Positions 26,375 to 27,899 of a stretch of DNA of 27,899 nucleotides are shown here, one piece after another. The DNA lies in NCBI GenBank assembly GCA_038046085.1, contig JBBSWW010000037.1:1-27899 (forward strand), written 5' to 3'. A program made the translations under genes and the position numbers. The notes below the pieces were generated by a model that ran no database searches, was not told the DNA's origin, and saw only the letters and a list, made by a program, of their open reading frames with translations. The DNA is from GW2011-AR18 sp038046085 (GTDB taxonomy: Archaea; Nanobdellota; Nanobdellia; SCGC-AAA011-G17; GW2011-AR18). Position 1 is the first letter of the stretch; each line of letters begins with the position of its first letter.

Positions 26375-26947
26375 ATGTTCTACGAAATAAAAGCAAAAAG
26401 CCATGTAAGAATACCGCCAACACTACTTAAAGAAAATACACAGACTGCAGTTCTATTAAGATTAAATGAACAGTTCGAGGGTTTCATAAGTTCTGATGTA
26501 GGATTTGTTGTGTGTGTAACTGAAGTATTAAACATCGGCGATGGAATAATAATACCTGGTGATGGGGCTCCATTCTATGAGACTGAATTCAAGATGCTGA
26601 CATATTTACCAGAATTACAGGAATTAGTATTAGGAAAAATTACAGATATAACAAACTTTGGAGCATTCATAAATATGGGTCCAATAGACGGAATGATACA
26701 TGTAAGCCAGACAATGGATGATTTCATATCATTTAGTAAAGAAAAAACATTAACAGGAAAAGAATCAAAGAAAGTATTAAAAGTAAATGATAAATGCAGA
26801 GCAAGAGTAATAGCAGTAAGTTTCAAAGACCTAACAAATCCTAAAATTGGATTGACAATGAGACAGCCAGGATTAGGAAATGTAAAATGGGCTGATGAAG
26901 AAGAGAAAAAAGCAGCTAAAAAATCAAAGGATAAGGGAGATAGATAA
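26375..26947 (+). CDS. rpo7: DNA-directed RNA polymerase subunit Rpo7 (RpoE')
   Basis: A 190-residue stalk subunit of archaeal RNA polymerase, homologous to eukaryotic Rpb7. The N-terminal tip domain is MFYEIKAKSHVRIPPTLLKENTQTAVLLRLNEQFEGFISSD… (residues 1-80). The C-terminal S1/OB domain, GKITDITNFGAFINMGPIDGMIHVSQTMDD (about 86-116) through KIGLTMRQPGLG, binds emerging RNA. A lysine-rich tail ends the protein. With Rpo4 it forms the stalk that helps open promoters and improves processivity. A CATTTAAAAAGC element about 28 bases upstream looks like its TATA box, so it has its own promoter. spt4 follows after two bases, then eS24 and eS31, the classic archaeal cluster. Confidence 0.95.
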   Translation: MFYEIKAKSHVRIPPTLLKENTQTAVLLRLNEQFEGFISSDVGFVVCVTEVLNIGDGIIIPGDGAPFYETEFKMLTYLPELQELVLGKITDITNFGAFINMGPIDGMIHVSQTMDDFISFSKEKTLTGKESKKVLKVNDKCRARVIAVSFKDLTNPKIGLTMRQPGLGNVKWADEEEKKAAKKSKDKGDR

Positions 26948-26949
26948 AT

Positions 26950-27138
26950 ATGGTAAAGAAGAAAGCTTGCAAGAAATGTAAAATATTTGTCAAAGGAAGT
27001 GAGTGTCCAATATGCAAGGGAACAGATTTTACAACAAGCTGGAAAGGAAGAATAGTAGTAATGGATGCTGAAAAATCAGAGATTGCAAATAAGTTAAATA
27101 TAAAAATGAAAGGAGAATATGTAATTAAAGTACGATGA
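26950..27138 (+). CDS. spt4: Transcription elongation factor Spt4 (RpoE'')
   Basis: A 62-residue zinc protein: Cys7-x-x-Cys10 and Cys19-x-x-Cys22 bind zinc (ACKKCKIF…ECPICKG). The following strand segment TTSWKGRIVVMDAEKSEIANKLNIK is the conserved Spt4 core with the Ser/Trp-Gly-x-x-x-x-x-Asp/Asn-Pro-like motif. Spt4 stabilises Spt5 on RNA polymerase and increases processivity. It is separated from rpo7 by two bases and overlaps eS24 by four, so translation is coupled. The length equals that of other archaeal Spt4 proteins. Confidence 0.94.
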   Translation: MVKKKACKKCKIFVKGSECPICKGTDFTTSWKGRIVVMDAEKSEIANKLNIKMKGEYVIKVR

Positions 27139-27422
27139 ACATCAAAATATTAGAAGAAATAGAGAGCAAGCTTTTAGGAATAAAGAGACTAGTGCTTGAA
27201 GTAGATCATGCTAGCAATGCAACACCTAAAAGAGAAGACATAAAGAATCAAATAGCAAAGAAGTACTCAGTAGAGGCAAACTTAGTTGCTGTAAGAAATA
27301 TATTCACAAATTTTGGAATGAATACATCAAAAGTATTAGTAAATATCTATAATAGTGAGAAAGATCTAAAATTCTTAGAGCCACCAAAAGGAAAGAAGGT
27401 AGAGCCTAAGAAGGCAGCATAA
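27135..27422 (+). CDS. rps24e: Ribosomal protein eS24
   Basis: A 95-residue small-subunit protein. The pattern NIKILEEIESKLLGIKRLVLEVDHASNATPKREDIKNQIAKKYSV…NLVAVRNIFTNFG…SKVLVNIYNS is the eS24 fold, including the conserved ATPKR-x-x-I motif. The C-terminal PPKGKKVEPKKAA tail is a basic rRNA-binding extension. It overlaps spt4 by four bases and ends two bases before the eS31 start. Confidence 0.94.
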   Translation: MNIKILEEIESKLLGIKRLVLEVDHASNATPKREDIKNQIAKKYSVEANLVAVRNIFTNFGMNTSKVLVNIYNSEKDLKFLEPPKGKKVEPKKAA

Positions 27423-27424
27423 AA

Positions 27425-27610
27425 ATGGCAGCAGCAGCAAAAGTAAAAAACAAGAAACCATCAGAGAGATGGACAAAATATAAATTAAATGGTAATAAAT
27501 TAGAGAGAGCAAAAACATGTCCTAAATGCGGTCCAGCAATGTTCTTAGGAATACATAAGGATAGAATATATTGTGGAAACTGCAAATATACTGAGTTTAC
27601 AAAGAAATAA
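27425..27610 (+). CDS. rps27ae: Ribosomal protein eS31 (S27ae)
   Basis: A 61-residue zinc-ribbon protein. Lys-rich start, SERWTKYKLNGNKLERAKTCPKCGPAMFLGIHKDRIYCGNCKYTEF with Cys32, Cys35, Cys50 and Cys53 as zinc ligands and the conserved ER-x-x-x-CPKCG-x-x-x-FL motif. In eukaryotes it is fused to ubiquitin; here, as in other archaea, it is free-standing. It is the last gene of the rpo7 cluster. The start MAAAAKVKN follows eS24 by two bases. Confidence 0.95.
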   Translation: MAAAAKVKNKKPSERWTKYKLNGNKLERAKTCPKCGPAMFLGIHKDRIYCGNCKYTEFTKK

Positions 27611-27722
27611 GTTCTAAGGGTTGATTTATTGAATTCCCTCTATTATTAATAGTAATTAACTCTTGTAGAATCTGGGAGAATTTTCCTTCTTTTATTGCAT
27701 TTTCAAGATTGCATAAAATCAT
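27597..27722 (-). CDS. Possible small gene or remnant, 41 residues from ATG
   Basis: A minus-strand frame from the ATG at 27720-27722 encodes MILCNLENAIKEGKF, then SQILQELITINNRG and an INQPLELISL end. The same frame is open for about 21 more codons upstream (LFPREKILRTLFLGFYTHFKPNK) without an ATG, GTG or TTG, so this may be a decayed end of a longer gene or a protein with an unusual start. Amino-acid composition is gene-like. It overlaps the convergent eS31 end by 14 bases. No family is recognised. Confidence 0.28.
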   Translation of the reverse strand: MILCNLENAIKEGKFSQILQELITINNRGNSINQPLELISL

Positions 27723-27899
27723 CTTATTAGGTTTAAAATGAGTATAAAACCCAAGGAAAAGAGTCCGAAGAATCTTCTCCCTGGGAAAAAGAGGTGATAC
27801 TAATGTGTAGGTTTACTAGTATATAAATGTTTCGCATGTGTTTACTTTTAAATAGTAACATAAATGACTACTTTAGCATATATAACCATATAGATACTA
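27723..27899. other. AT-rich end region with an imperfect hairpin
   Basis: No convincing gene is seen. Bases 27750-27785 form an imperfect stem: CCCA and GGA pair with TCC and TGGG across an A-C mismatch, with an inner GAAG/CTTC. It could terminate the rpo7 operon or belong to a small RNA. Further right are TATA-like stretches that probably serve a gene beyond the window. Confidence 0.35.

Overview
The window reads as a piece of an AT-rich archaeal genome, most likely a DPANN archaeon of the Woesearchaeota/Pacearchaeota/Nanoarchaeota type. The archaeal signs are 16S and 23S rRNA with archaeal signatures, a Sec61-beta gene, a tiny eL41 ribosomal protein gene, and the cluster rpo7-spt4-eS24-eS31. 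Bacterial-type genes sit among them: DNA gyrase A and B, a signal peptidase II (LspA), a putative lipoprotein, a 23S-intervening-sequence (four-helix bundle) protein and a beta-lactamase-fold serine hydrolase. The phylum assignment is inference.

Layout. Bases 1-936 hold a DUF2283-type protein and a HAD phosphatase. Bases 968-4711 (minus) hold a two-gene unit: a 498-residue protein of unknown function, then an endonuclease-IV-like TIM-barrel protein whose gene is split by a 100-N gap that appears to be an assembly artefact. Bases 4753-5664 (plus) form a compact membrane/secretion operon: coiled-coil protein, lspA, Sec61-beta. Bases 5661-8317 hold small unknown genes, the mismatch endonuclease nucS and a Cro-type regulator. 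Bases 8474-13137 (minus) are the rRNA operon 16S - tRNA-Ala(TGC) - 23S. It has recognisable processing stems, an unusual 16S helix 1, and a tRNA whose T-loop carries a 23-nt insertion that looks like an intron. No 5S rRNA was seen.

Bases 13396-14788 hold eL41, the four-helix-bundle protein and a putative lipoprotein with a phosphodiester-glycosidase domain. Bases 14766-21843 (minus) are gyrB-gyrA, and both genes are interrupted at catalytic motifs by related inteins (431 and 392 residues) carrying HNH-type homing endonucleases. Bases 22051-23122 are a three-gene operon: secreted EF-hand protein, small unknown protein, PIN nuclease.

Bases 23181-26315 are a tightly overlapped three-gene cassette: an N-acetylmuramoyl-alanine-amidase-like protein, a beta-lactamase-fold hydrolase, and a carboxylate-amine ligase of the GS/GCS superfamily (Dop/amidoligase-like). 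The first gene has a one-base frameshift and the third an in-frame TAG. This cassette is the best candidate for an undescribed system: enzymes of peptide-bond making and breaking in a presumably peptidoglycan-free archaeon. The window ends with the archaeal transcription/translation cluster.

A second unexplained signal is a sequence-conserved hairpin present twice in opposite orientations, at 6969-6995 and 14016-14041. Its 23 non-loop bases are identical in both copies.
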